Positions 21,698 to 32,660 of a stretch of DNA of 64,000 nt are shown one piece after another. This DNA is from Microdochium bolleyi (taxonomy: Eukaryota; Ascomycota; Sordariomycetes; Xylariales; Microdochiaceae): assembly GCA_001566295.1 (NCBI GenBank), contig KQ964247.1, positions 1,798,001-1,862,000 on the forward strand, in the 5' to 3' direction. The position numbers and the translations under genes are program-made. The notes under the pieces are model-generated. The model was not told the DNA's origin, did no database searches, and saw only the letters and a list, made by a program, of their open reading frames with translations. The first letter of the stretch is position 1. Every line of letters starts with the position of its first letter.

Positions 21698-23956
21698 CTA
21701 GAAAGTGGAAGTATGGCTGCGGCCAAGACTAGGTTTCGAGGAAGGCCCGGCAGCGTACTGGTTGCTACCGATCTTCTCGAAACCTTGCAGGATGTCCACA
21801 GCACCATCATCGGGATCGTCTTCAAAGAGCTGGGTGCAGATGTCTTCCAGGCCATTCCACTGTCCCTTGGCTGGGGGTGCAGCTTTTGCTGCAGTGGGAG
21901 ATTGCAGGAAGGCCTTCATAGGAGACGATAGGCCTTCGAAGGCCTTGCTCGGTGTTTCGAAATCGAGCGAGAATGGCGGTGAAGGTGCTTTCAGGAACGG
22001 TACTGATGTGATTGCCTTGTTCGGTGCACTTCTGGTGATCTCGCCAAGTGCATCTGCTGAGATGGTCCGCTCGATCCGTGCTCGCTTCGTCGAACGCTTC
22101 ACTGGTGAACCAGAAGCATCGACTGCTGAGAAGAACGTGTCGAAAGTGTTATCGTCAAAGATGTCGAAATCGACGGGGTCGACCATGAAGTCGTTGACAC
22201 TGAACAAAGACTCATCCAGGCGGAAAGCCGGACTCCATGGGATATCTTCGGACATGTTGCTCACGCGACGCAGTGGTGAGTTCAGCATGTGGTTGACCTT
22301 GTCGCGATGGATTCGGAGGTTCGTGTTGGGCGAGACGGACGCTGGAGGCTTTGACGGCACCTTGAACTTCACAGCTGGGGTGAGTGGAGGCAGCATCTGG
22401 CCCGCACCGTCATTCTGCTGGCGCAGCGGCGACGATGATAGTGGCGCGCCTCCATGAGAGCGCCCACGCGATGGGCTTTCGTACGACGAAGCCCGAAGTC
22501 TGGCAATCTCCTCCTCAGCACGTCCAGCTGCCCTTGAGCGCTTGCTCCTAGGCCGATCCGCTTCTGAAGTGAGCAAACGGCCGGCTTGGTTGGAGCGCAT
22601 CACAGATGAGTCCAGAGATGAGATGTAGCCGCTGTCATCCAGTGATGCATCCATTGACGCATACTTTCTCTTGTGCTTGCGAGCCTGTGATGATGTCGGC
22701 CCTCTCGTGGGAGGGGGCGGTGTGTTGCTTCTCGGCTCCATGTGGCGCAGCATCGGCGGAGAAGAATGCATCATGGTTGGCAATGGTGAGTAGGCATTCT
22801 CATTGGGGAGATCTTGCTCCTGTTGCTTGTGTTCCTCGGGGCTTATGTTGTCGGACATTGGGATGGTGGCATCGGACGATACCTCTGGAGCTGGAAGAGG
22901 AGCAGCCGGGAGTGGTAGACCGTTTTGGGGCTGGACAGGCTGGAGGGGTAGAACCGGCGGTAGAGAAGGAAGACCGGCTTGGTATATCGTGTGGTCCACG
23001 TGCGCGGGCTCCAGCCGGGTAGAGATAGACATGACAGGGACATTCTCCGCCCCGGACGCAGCCTTCTTGGTCGTCTTCTCTTTCGTGAATTGTTGCTCCA
23101 TGCCCGGCTCAACCGCCCAATAATTCCCTTTTCCAGGATCATCCTTCGGCCGTTCTTGTTTGATGAAAGCCTTGTTCAAGCTCAGATTGTGACGGATGCT
23201 GTTTTGCCAGCCGGCATCATCGGCCTTGTAGAACGAGTATGAGTCGGAGATCCATTTGTAAATCTGCGCAAGGGTTAGGCGTCGTTGTGGCGCGCGAAGG
23301 ATGGCCATGCCAATGAGTTGGGCATAGCTGTGGTTTGGTTTTGATCCATCGTCGGCGAGCATAGGAATTGTTTCGAAGACAGAGGCCCCGTCCTCTACCT
23401 TTGCCTTCTTCAATGGCCTCGAATCCTTTATAGGGGCAGCTTCCATAAGGCTTCTCTTTCCCGGCGGCTTAGGGTAGAAGTTCTCCAGATTGACGTTGAA
23501 GGCGGGCGGAGCAGGATACAGGGTGGGCTGAATATTCTCCTTGCCGAAATGCATAGTCGACTCCATGCTCGGCTTCTGCGCAACTGTCTTGAACCTCGAC
23601 ATGGGAGGTTGTTTCTTTGGTAATGAATCTGTCGATCCCTGGATCGTTTCGCCGGGCGGAAACATTGACACTGGATTCAATTTATTACTCTGCGACTTTC
23701 GAAGTGGTGTCAAAGGAGAGCTCCTCGTAAGCCCAGCTGTCTTGAGCGGCGAGCCAGGCTGCTTTGCTGAGAATCCATTTGGCTGTTGAAACATCGCATT
23801 TGCGTCTGTACTGGACAGTGCTCGGCGCGGAGACACTGGCTTTGCGACTGATGGCATCGGGGCCCTGCTGATAGAAGTTGTTGGATGGTTGACGAAGTCG
23901 TCCTGGAAGATGAGAACCGGCTCGTTATTTGCCGCGAGGCGCGTCGGCTTGGCCAT
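21698..23956 (-). CDS. Forkhead transcription factor (Sep1/Hcm1-like)
   Basis: Single coding exon of 752 residues. The forkhead DNA-binding domain spans about 206-295: SYAQLIGMAILRAPQRRLTL, the recognition-helix core WQNSIRHNLSLNKAF, and GKGNYWAV. The usual KPPYSY opening reads KPNHSY here. There is no FHA domain, so it is closer to Hcm1/Sep1-type cell-cycle regulators than to Fkh2. N-terminal QDDF..HP and FGKENIQP motifs and the many Ser/Thr-Pro sites in the long tail suggest phosphorylation control, which is inference. The open frame continues upstream to 24010 without an ATG; a GTGAGT...TTTCAG pair (24175-24011) suggests a 5' UTR intron, so the start is placed at ATG 23956. Confidence 0.88.
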   Translation of the reverse strand: MAKPTRLAANNEPVLIFQDDFVNHPTTSISRAPMPSVAKPVSPRRALSSTDANAMFQQPNGFSAKQPGSPLKTAGLTRSSPLTPLRKSQSNKLNPVSMFPPGETIQGSTDSLPKKQPPMSRFKTVAQKPSMESTMHFGKENIQPTLYPAPPAFNVNLENFYPKPPGKRSLMEAAPIKDSRPLKKAKVEDGASVFETIPMLADDGSKPNHSYAQLIGMAILRAPQRRLTLAQIYKWISDSYSFYKADDAGWQNSIRHNLSLNKAFIKQERPKDDPGKGNYWAVEPGMEQQFTKEKTTKKAASGAENVPVMSISTRLEPAHVDHTIYQAGLPSLPPVLPLQPVQPQNGLPLPAAPLPAPEVSSDATIPMSDNISPEEHKQQEQDLPNENAYSPLPTMMHSSPPMLRHMEPRSNTPPPPTRGPTSSQARKHKRKYASMDASLDDSGYISSLDSSVMRSNQAGRLLTSEADRPRSKRSRAAGRAEEEIARLRASSYESPSRGRSHGGAPLSSSPLRQQNDGAGQMLPPLTPAVKFKVPSKPPASVSPNTNLRIHRDKVNHMLNSPLRRVSNMSEDIPWSPAFRLDESLFSVNDFMVDPVDFDIFDDNTFDTFFSAVDASGSPVKRSTKRARIERTISADALGEITRSAPNKAITSVPFLKAPSPPFSLDFETPSKAFEGLSSPMKAFLQSPTAAKAAPPAKGQWNGLEDICTQLFEDDPDDGAVDILQGFEKIGSNQYAAGPSSKPSLGRSHTSTF

Positions 23957-24010
23957 CGTGGCCAAAGTACTGTGTGTGCTGTAGTTGTCTTTCTCGACTG
24001 AAGTTCGCAA

Positions 24011-24175
24011 CTGAAATGTCGGTCAGCACCAAAATCGCGAGTCGCGAGGGTCGATGTGAATGCGGTCGTGTCGTCTAGGGCAGTATGGCGGCACCGAGGC
24101 AGGAGATGTAGTGTGACCGGGTACGAGTCTTGATTGAGTGCATGAAGATCGAGAAAAGCCTGGCGATGTACTCAC
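24011..24175 (-). other. Probable 5' UTR intron of the forkhead gene
   Basis: GTGAGT donor at 24175, a GCTGAC branch-like element and a TTTCAG acceptor at 24011, lying 54 bp before the start codon. No upstream ATG joins in frame, so it is placed in the leader. Confidence 0.5.
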
Positions 24176-27100
24176 ACCTGTCGGGCGCTGCGCTCTAGAT
24201 TTAATGAGATGTGGAGCCGTCGAAGCAAGGGTTAACCGTGTGGCGCGTTATGCTCTTTGTCAGAAAGTCTCAGACGTTCTGGCTCGATCGGGCAAGCCAA
24301 GCTGACGATGTTCTGAAGGGCTGAGTCAAGTCTTCTGTCATCGATGATATCTGAGTGCGGTGTGGTGCCAGAGTGATGCTGCGTGTCGGGCGAGCGGTAT
24401 GGGAGCAACCGAGTCACGTAGAGTCGAGAGCACAGGTGGTGGATATGTTGTAAAGTGGTTCGCCGACGAATACGGATAGACGCAGGCGCAGCGTGACACA
24501 AGGTCTTGACGAGGGCGTCGTGAGGTCGGGCGATGTCGATGGAGGTGGGAGGAAGAGAGTTCACACAGTCGAGCAGTGCGTGCAGCGTGAACATGCGTGT
24601 GGAGGCGAGCAGGCCGATGACCGTGTGGGAGCGAAACAAGGAATGGAGGGTTGCAGTTGGAGGGTCATTCACGGGCAGCCACGCTTCGGGCTTCCTGGTT
24701 GGGCGTGTGAAGGAGGCGCTGCGAGGATGCGGGCAGAATGGAGCCAGTGGGTGAGCGAGCAAACCATGGAAGTGCAGGAGACGAAACGCTCGCGGACACG
24801 GCAAGAGTCTGGACTGGCAAGGGGGGGTGGCCGCCGAAGAGGCCTGCCAGCTCAGCAGATCCGAGCGGTTCCACGATTGGCCGGGGAGTCCGCAGGCTGA
24901 CACGTAATGACCAGGTCCGTGTCGGAAAAGAAAGGCGCTTGCAAGGAATGGGTGGACAGATGGATCCCGGTGCTGGCGGGGATGGAGGGGCCGTGAGGCC
25001 TCGAGCACAGGCCTGCGAAGCTCGACTGCCGACAATGATCTTCTCAGCGCTCTGGGGCTGGCTGAGCAGGATTGCTGGCGTCAGGCAATGACCCAATGGC
25101 CGGAGACAGTGGATATGAAGGGCTGGGCGGCGTTCTGTCGATGCGAAGGTGATGTCTCCTTGGTGGTTGTCCGTGTGAGAGGCTGGAGCAGAAACAGTTG
25201 ATGTGAGGAGGAGAAGTTGTGCAAGAAGGCGGGGGGCTGTGCTGATCTTTGTCGCAGAGCGAGGGGAAGCTTCTAAGTTTGAATGGTCCATCTCCATCGG
25301 CAGGCTGCCGCTGCTGTGAACGAGTCTGGTTCGATGTCTTGCCTGAGGAAGCTGGTGATCGCGCCGAGCTTGGTGGAACCGGCGGCGTGTCGCCAGAGCG
25401 AGCCGTGAAGTCAGCAGTCACAAGTCGGACGCGTCACGGCGCGCCTGGTGCCTGATAACGCGTCCGCAATGGAGGTAATAGATTGCGCAACTTCATGATT
25501 CCTAGGGCGAATCATGTGGGGCAGGTGCGCAGGCTATTTTGTGTCATGTGCTAGCGCCTTCCCCTTGTTTACATGGCTGCCGCACAATCCGGAATGATTG
25601 GCTCAGGCTGCTGGAGGACGGTATCATGGCTCCGACTCCGTCCTTTATCTCAGCTGTCAACCAACACGCCACTGAGCTCTCCTGCTGACTAGAGCTGCAT
25701 GTGTCTTCAGTGGGGATGCCATCCATCATGGTCGAGTGCTGGAAAGAATCAAACAGCCTTGAAGCGCGTGCTAACTCAAATGCTTCCAAGACGTGTCGTC
25801 GCCCTGCCGGCGCGTCGAGCAGGATGTGAAGATGGTCGCTGTCGAGGCGTGATGCCGAGTGACGCGCATTCTCACAGACCAGCAGGACAATTAGTGGGTG
25901 TTCATCCCAGCTCAGATCTCGATCGGAGCCATTGGAGTCTTTTCGTGATCATCGCGTCATTCTTACTGTTCGGGTAAGCAACCTTGCTAGAAGTTGGAAC
26001 CAGCCAAGAAGCTCAGCATCGCGAGGCACGCTAGCAAGCACGTCTGGGAGACCTACTAACGACTTGGTACTCCGGACTGGCTTCGGACACTCCGCAACTT
26101 CTGGACAGTCCCATGGCTGCTTTCCTACGCGTGCCTTATCTTGCATTGCAAGGCTGCTAGCTGCAATCTCGCAGTTTTACAAGCTTGGGAGGGTACGCTC
26201 GAGAACCATGCTGCGGAACCACGATATCCGTCACGATCTCGACGATCATACGGAGCATGACATCACTGGAAGCTAGCAGATGGAGCACTCGAACCCAGAA
26301 TCTGAACGATGGGCGAAATGCCGGAGCCTGGCGAGCCTGGCTCGGTTCCACCATCGACACCCGGCCATGATCAGAATGCAGCTGACCCAGGTCCACATCC
26401 AGAGCCACCGACAGCCACTTTGAGTTTGGCCCATTCGCATTGGGCCCTGAGCCCTGGTCCTGGCCCTGGCCTGGTCACCCTCTGGCGGCCCCGCTGGTGC
26501 AAGTGCGTCGTTCCTCGTCTTGTGCTCTCGGCGCGTTCCTGAGCTTCGTTCCGAGCGTGAACCGTGCCGCGTCTCTTTTTTCAATTAAGCAGGGCGAGCT
26601 TTCTCGAGTGACTCCCAATTGCCGGTCGTCTCATTTCCGAGCGTCAATGCACAGAGCTGACAACTCATCGTGCATCCTCCGCGGATCCACCTCCCGGGAC
26701 ATGGGACGAAGGGACTCGGGCGGCTCGCAACCTCAGCACGCCCGCGAAATGTGCCCGCCGCCTGCGCAGTGACCTTGACCGACCTTGACCGAGTCGCCGG
26801 GTCTGCCTATAATCAAACTTGCCTCCCGTGTTGACCGTTGCGTGCCGGCCGGTATAGGGGTATCGGTGAGACCCTGTGATGGTCAAATGATGTGTATGGC
26901 TGCTCGTAAAGACTCAGGGGCAGACCGCTTACCGTCCAACATCGCCGACATGTTGCATGAGAGGACGGAGCAGGAAAGTCGAGTTCGCACGAGCTGGCAC
27001 ATCCGACCAACGACCAGCAACCCGCCTTGGTCAAGATCACTCTACCGGCATCTCTGCCCGATGCCGACTCCACCAAAGTCCGGGGCGGACGAGGCATGGC

Positions 27101-28173
27101 AAACACTAGCCCAAAAGTTTTTCTCTAATGGCGTTCATCTCATCCAGATAGACGGGGGTTAATGCGCAAGGGGACAATGGGAAGCGGACCTGCTCCGCAG
27201 CGTGCCTAGGCGCACAATGCCTTTCCTTGCGTGGCACTAACACAATCCCACCATCACGAGCCAAGGGATGAGCGGATGGCCGGCTGATTCAGTTCACGGG
27301 CGTTCATGTCTCTGGCCCAGAGACACCATCCCGGCAGAGCGTTCATCACCTGCCGAGCTGCCAGTCCCGTAGTTTTCTCTGAAGCTCGCAAAGCCAAAGG
27401 AGCACACGGCAGGCTAGCGATGTCTTGCTTCTCGTGTAGCATCTGGCCGCTCCGGGCGACAAACATCCAGAGCTCCGCACTTTGCCGTCTCAACAGCAAT
27501 ATCCAATTGTTGATCTGTCGTGGCCTCGTGGTATTGAACTAAGTGCACACCATGAGCTTGAACAGCATAGCCTCTCATGCCCGTGCCGGGATATGCGCTC
27601 GTCAGGAATGGCCGTCCCGCTGTATCTGGCTGCTCATAAAACGCACCGATCATCCTCATGCCAATGACGTAGGCTTTCGGGCTCGAGTCGAGCCCAAGGC
27701 AGCGGCGCAACGCTCTGTCCAGCATCAGGTCGGGCAGCACCTGTATACCGAACAACCGTTTGCCATCGGGAATCGCGCCGGCTGGCATGTCCAAAATCTT
27801 GAGCACAGGCATGCGCCGGGACTATCGCGCAAAGGACAGCTGATGCATAGTCCCGATGCGGACGAAGCAGGATTCGGACAATGCCGAAGTGAGGAGGAGG
27901 CAGCCCCACAATCCGAGCTTGGAACACTGGAGCTGGACGACACTGGAGCTGCCCCTCACCACTCGAGCCAACGATGGCTCTCACTGGCGACTGCACATGC
28001 TCAGCCAGTGCCGCGGAGCTCGACGCAAGGCTGAAGCAAGTGACTAGCCTGCCCAGGACACGCACGTGGGGCGACACCGCAGCTCGACGAGCGAGCAAGC
28101 TCAGCAGCAGCAGCAGCGCCCGACGAGACAACGGCGAGGTGCCTCGAATGCAGGCACGTCCGCGTTATCCGCC
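24176..28173. promoter_or_regulatory. Long divergent intergenic region, forkhead / ATG16
   Basis: About 4 kb. The first ~1.3 kb is pyrimidine-rich on the minus strand, like a long fungal 5' leader of the forkhead gene, and carries long but featureless minus-strand open frames (24232-25035, 24665-25297). The rest has only short overlapping frames. No gene or RNA is supported. Confidence 0.35.
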
Positions 28174-28545
28174 ATGATGCCGGACTGGCGAGACGACTAC
28201 CTGGCCTCGCTGCGGGAGTCGGAGAAGAATAGTGCCGTCAACAAGGACCTCGTCGATGCCTGTCAGTATTGAGCCCCCAAGCCTGCGTGTGAAAATACTG
28301 TGATGATATATATAATACGGACAACAAAATATATCGCGTCCATATCAAAGGTTGAAAACTTTGACTGACTCGCTTTCCATCTCGCAGGCTCACAGCTAGC
28401 AGACCGCGTGGCCGCCCTCGAAGCAGAGAAGGCCGTCCTCCTCCAGAAGCAGCAGCAGCAACAGCTCCTCGCACCACAACCTCAGCAGGAAACGCCGTCA
28501 GGCACATTCTCAGCAGCCTTCAGAGCCGCCACCCGCTCCCCTCGT

Positions 28546-28578
<33 letters not shown>

Positions 28579-29264
28579 GCCGAGCCTACCAGCAACACCA
28601 GTAGCACCCCTCCGCAACCCGCGGCCTCCTCATCGTCCGGGGACGACGCCGCCGCCGACGCGGCCCAGACCCGGCTACAGCTTGCCGAGGCCCTGCGGTC
28701 CCGGGGCCAGCTGCAGACCAAGCTGCGCGCCGCCGAGGACGAGCTGCGCCGGCTCCGTGCCGCGGCGCAGGTCGGCGCGAAGCAGGTCCACGACCTCAAG
28801 GCCGAGCGCAACGCGCTGCAGGGCAGGCTGCGAGACCGCGGGGACGAGCTCGAGGCCAAGACCAAGGCATTCCTCGTGAGTCGTCTTCTCTCCTCCAGCG
28901 CCCTGCTTCCCACTTATGATCTGCTTCACAAAGTTGCAGTACTTCTTATCTTAATTCTCCCTGAATATTCTTTCGCGCATTGCATCATAATTATACGGAC
29001 TCCAGCCTCGATCCAGGCCCGTACTCGAGGAAACACAGCGTTTGATGAGAGTGCAAAATTCTGATCTGGCATGGCATCGTACAGGACGTCCAAGATGAAA
29101 ACCTGGCGCTCAACCTCGAGATCGCGAGCCAGGACAAGCGCATGGCCGCCGTCAAGGCCGAGAACAAGCAGCTCATCGACCGCTGGATGAAGCGCGTCGG
29201 CGAGGAGGCCGACGCCATGAACCTCGCCAACGAACCCCCCGCGGCGACCGGGAGGAGGCGATGA
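28174..29264 (+). CDS. ATG16: Autophagy protein Atg16
   Basis: Exons 28174..28261, 28388..28875 and 29085..29264 give 251 residues. Atg16 binds Atg5 and dimerises by a coiled coil, so that Atg12-Atg5-Atg16 directs Atg8 lipidation at the phagophore. Seen: the N-terminal Atg5-binding helix (MPDWRDDYLASLRESEKN), then CSQLADRVAALEAEK and two Gln tracts, including 11 Gln at about 83-93. A heptad-rich coiled coil covers about 125-190 and 193-235, with the very conserved ENKQLIDRWMKRVGEEADAMN. The intron 1 donor is GTCAGT. It has no WD40 domain, as usual in fungi. The frame is open upstream with a Gln-rich stretch; I chose the ATG next to the conserved PDWRD. Confidence 0.92.
28546..28578 (+). repeat. 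CAG trinucleotide run (poly-Gln) in ATG16
   Basis: Ten CAG codons and a closing CAA encode 11 Gln between the Atg5-binding helix and the coiled coil. A shorter run of CAG/CAA codons lies just upstream (near 28448-28465). Confidence 0.9.
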
Positions 29265-29650
29265 TTCAAGAGAGCAACGTGTGTGGCTTGCATGACGCGC
29301 TCCTGACCGAGGCTCGAGAGATGGGGGTGTGGCATGTGTCACAGAATCCCAACGATCCGAGTGAGGCTCGCTGTGGACAAAGCTGCGCTGGGGGAAACTG
29401 TATATTCCTGCTGCCCTCTGGCGAGGGATGCCTGGTCTACATACTACAAGGCTGCGCTATGTGAAGGTACGTATTGTTTTCTATCTATTTACAAGAATGG
29501 ATGGATGGCTGGTGACTCAAACTTTGCCCCTTCTTACTCCTGGTAGAGGTTGGCGACCGCCATATCTATACAAAAACAAAAAAAAGTGGTATCATTGCTG
29601 CACAAACCCCATCCCCTTAACACCCTTGTTCAAAAAGAGGATCAGGATCC
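29265..29650. other. Convergent 3' intergenic region, ATG16 / DOT1
   Basis: 386 bp between convergent stops, with an A-rich stretch at about 29573-29586. No gene is seen; the 3' UTRs may overlap. Confidence 0.4.
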
Positions 29651-31189
29651 TCATTTCTTGGTCGAGACAAAGTAGTCGCCGCCCGAGGCACCCCAGCTCA
29701 CCCAACCCTCGTGGTAGCGGAACTGCTCCACGTCGAGGATGTTGTTAGCGACGCTGTTGGTGGCTGCCTTGTTGTCGTGCACAAAGTTCTTAAGCGAGAT
29801 GATCTTGCAGCCGGGTTTGAGGTCGAGGAACATGCTGACAAGGTGATCGTTCAGCGTCGAGGTAAAGGCCTTATTGTTGACAAGCACAACGTCCGCCTTC
29901 TTGAGTACCTGCGGCACCTTGTCGTTCTTGGTGAAGTCCCCACGCTCTAGAGACACTCGACCTGGCGCAATGCCCCAAAGCAGACAGCGATTGCGGAACT
30001 CGCGCTCCTGCTCCTCAGCAAGGTCGCAGGCATTCTCCATCATCTCGAAGCCATAGCTGTTGCAGCCGACTTCCAGTGCGGCCTGGAGGACGACGTTGCC
30101 GACGCCCGAGCCAAGATCGACAAAGACCTGGTCAGATGTCATTTTGGCCTGCTCGATGAGGATCCGGTGTATAAAGTCGTGCATGAGCTCGCCATAGACG
30201 TTGTCGCTACCCATGGTGTATTTTTTGAGTATCTCGACTTTTGGCGCCACTATCCGGTCGTAGACCTGCGTCAGGATGAATGTCACGAGGCTCGGTGGGA
30301 GGTGGTGGAGCTGGTCGAGGTTCTTTGCTATCGTGCCATTCCTCACGAGCTCAAGTATCTTGGCGTTGTAGCCCTGTACTGCAGTCTTAAAGTCCGTCAC
30401 GTTTCCAAAATTATCGCTCGACGACCGCTCGAGCTGTCTGTGAAAGCCGCCGTTCAAGCCGATGAATGCCGTTGCGTCGTCGTCCGCGACATATGTGTGC
30501 CCGACATGGTGGACCACCTCGATGATGTCCTTGACCGAGTTGAGGAAATCTTTCCTCCAGACAAGCTCGTACTTCTCGGGCTTGCAATTTGAAGGGTACT
30601 GCAGCTCTATCGCGACCTCGTCCTCTCTCGCGCCAAAGATCGGGTCGCAGCCCTTCTTTATCGAGGCGACGTCGGCGCCGTGTACGAGCTTCAGTTCCCG
30701 GACGTCGTCGCCAAAGGCTTTCTTGTGCCGCAGCTTGCGATTTATGTCTGTCCGCAGACCGTTCGGCCGTATGCGCTTGTGGTTGCTGCGGGCGCTGCTG
30801 AAGGGGTCGTCGTCGTCGGCGCCGTCGTCGCTCGAGTCGTCGTCGAAGGCGGGCGAGTCCCTGGGCGTGCTTACGATGACCTTGCGCTTCCGCGACCGCT
30901 CGTCGGCCGAGGAAGGGTATGGCGAGCCGCTCTTGGAGCGCGCGTAGCTGGCGCCACTAGGCGGAGCAAGCGATCGCCTCGCGGCGGCTCCCGTGGGCGA
31001 CGAGGATGCCGAGGTCGTGCGTGAGAGGTGTGTCAGGCGGCGTCCGTTTGCGACGGGTGTCGTGCTCGCGGAAGAGGAGGTGCCGTTGGCAGGGCGCGGC
31101 TTGGGCTTCGGCTGCACGACGACCTTTTCGCGACGGATGGTCGGGGGCGCGGCCTTGTACTTGGCATTTGCGCCGCCGAAGATGCCCAT
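29651..31189 (-). CDS. DOT1: Histone H3-K79 methyltransferase Dot1
   Basis: Single exon of 512 residues. Dot1 is the non-SET methyltransferase that methylates Lys79 of histone H3 on nucleosomes and affects silencing, checkpoint and transcription. The N-terminal ~160 residues are disordered and basic with an acidic patch (DDDSSDDGADDDDPF). The catalytic core follows: VYGEL at about 331-335, the SAM-binding loop VFVDLGSGVGNVV (D358-G363 region), GFEMMENACDLA, RGDF, and the substrate-channel motif VLVNNKAF. The core ends with GWVSWGASGGDYFVSTKK. The shape (basic tail then core, no long C-terminal extension) matches fungal Dot1. A CAG-like repeat lies just upstream of the start (31198-31215). Convergent with ATG16. 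Confidence 0.95.
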   Translation of the reverse strand: MGIFGGANAKYKAAPPTIRREKVVVQPKPKPRPANGTSSSASTTPVANGRRLTHLSRTTSASSSPTGAAARRSLAPPSGASYARSKSGSPYPSSADERSRKRKVIVSTPRDSPAFDDDSSDDGADDDDPFSSARSNHKRIRPNGLRTDINRKLRHKKAFGDDVRELKLVHGADVASIKKGCDPIFGAREDEVAIELQYPSNCKPEKYELVWRKDFLNSVKDIIEVVHHVGHTYVADDDATAFIGLNGGFHRQLERSSSDNFGNVTDFKTAVQGYNAKILELVRNGTIAKNLDQLHHLPPSLVTFILTQVYDRIVAPKVEILKKYTMGSDNVYGELMHDFIHRILIEQAKMTSDQVFVDLGSGVGNVVLQAALEVGCNSYGFEMMENACDLAEEQEREFRNRCLLWGIAPGRVSLERGDFTKNDKVPQVLKKADVVLVNNKAFTSTLNDHLVSMFLDLKPGCKIISLKNFVHDNKAATNSVANNILDVEQFRYHEGWVSWGASGGDYFVSTKK

Positions 31190-32660
31190 GGCGGTTGCTG
31201 CTGCTGCTGCTGTAGCTGCGTGAAGCCGTTGGCGGCGGGGGGATCAGATGGACGTCCGGACTGGTACTGGGAAAAGCAGCAAAAGAAGCACTGGGCGGGA
31301 TGGGATGCGTGCTGACGGCGGCGTGCGTTTTCTGGGATCGAAGGGTCGTTCGGCGGGCGGGCGCAAAGTGGGCAGGCGGATCAGAAGAACCCTGGGTGGT
31401 ATGGGAGTACCGATACAATGACACGGGGGACAATGTCGCCGCCCGGGTGGCCCTCACGTGCTGACAACGGGCAGTGCAGGCAGCGACCAAGGTACTGGGT
31501 ACGAGCCCGGATCAGGGTGGGGCACTCTTGCTCTTCGACCCTCCGAGGTTGGGATGGGATGATTCTTTTCCAGATAGGCCCGTGGGAGACCAAAGAGTGC
31601 GGGGATGGCACAACGTGTGCAGCAGGTCACAGACTGCAATGTCATTTGTCCTTTGTTTGCTTGCTTCAAGAGAGAGGCCAGACAAGAACACGGCTCAGTC
31701 TAACAAAGACCGGGCACTCAGCGGGTGGTTCGGGGTCACGCGGCCATGTCGGAGGTGGTGCCAGCCTTGAGAATCAGGACCCAGGTGCTCCGTAGGACCT
31801 GCAGAGAAACACGAAGGGAGGCACATGGAAGGCGAAGGAACGAACCCCTGGACTGCCACCGCGCACGTTAGGCAGACAGAGGAGGCAGACGAGGGGTCGT
31901 GGTTGGTCAGGATCGCCCAGAAGAATATTTTAGCCTGAGCTGCAGAAGTGGCAGCTCGGGAGGTGAGCTCTTAGCGGGTGGGTGGCTTCCTCGACGACGC
32001 CGGCAGACAATTAAGATGGACGAATCGCAAAGGCAATGCGACCTGCGTACCATCACAACAGCCTTATTCACCTTGTGATCCAGACGAGATCGGAAGAAGC
32101 ATCTGCACGGATACATGCTTTGACGTGATCAGCCAGCTAGCTGCATGCACGATGCCAGCTCCCATTCTGTCATCCTGCATAAAGGGCTCCGTAGGGTCTC
32201 CGCTGTCTCCTCCTAACCTGGTCGGCAGGCCAGGGCCGAGGAGGGCCTCGACTCCTCCGAGTCCTCCCGCCTCCACTCTCTTGTCCGTTCCTGGTGCATT
32301 GGGGAAGTGCAGCTTGGCAGGCACTTACGCGACATTCGCCTGGAACCCATCTCCAACATGGCCCTCTTTCACGTTCCGCTCGGTTCAGAAAGCAGGCACG
32401 ATGTTCTGCTCTGTGATCGATTCCAAACTTGGTCGATATGGATACCTCGCTGTGTCCCCTGGTGTCAGAAGAGCTGAGATCGGACATATTGAATGAGGAC
32501 ACGAAGGTTACGACGACACAAAGAGTCCCAGGCGGGGCGGGCAGGCAGTTCTATCAGCTCGATAACAGCAAACATGGCTCTACACCATATACAAAAGATT
32601 GAACAGAGTCTTGTATTGGGTTTGAGAAGTCATCCAGAGTGATCAGCCAGCCATTTTGCT
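31190..32660. other. DOT1 upstream region and 3' flank of scytalone dehydratase
   Basis: About 1.5 kb holding the DOT1 promoter/leader on the left. A 172-codon plus-strand frame (31978-32496) lacks any family feature and is not called. Nothing else is seen. Confidence 0.35.

Noticed and set aside
24232..25297. Two long minus-strand frames upstream of the forkhead gene
   Set aside because: They overlap each other in different frames and are Pro/Ser/Arg/His-rich, which fits a pyrimidine-rich 5' leader.
26270..26310. TTCGA element resembling a tRNA T-loop on the minus strand
   Set aside because: The flanking five-base arms do not pair and no anticodon or acceptor stem could be found.
31978..32496. 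172-codon plus-strand frame near scytalone dehydratase
   Set aside because: No recognisable family, no leader or splice evidence, and an opposite-strand frame of similar length.
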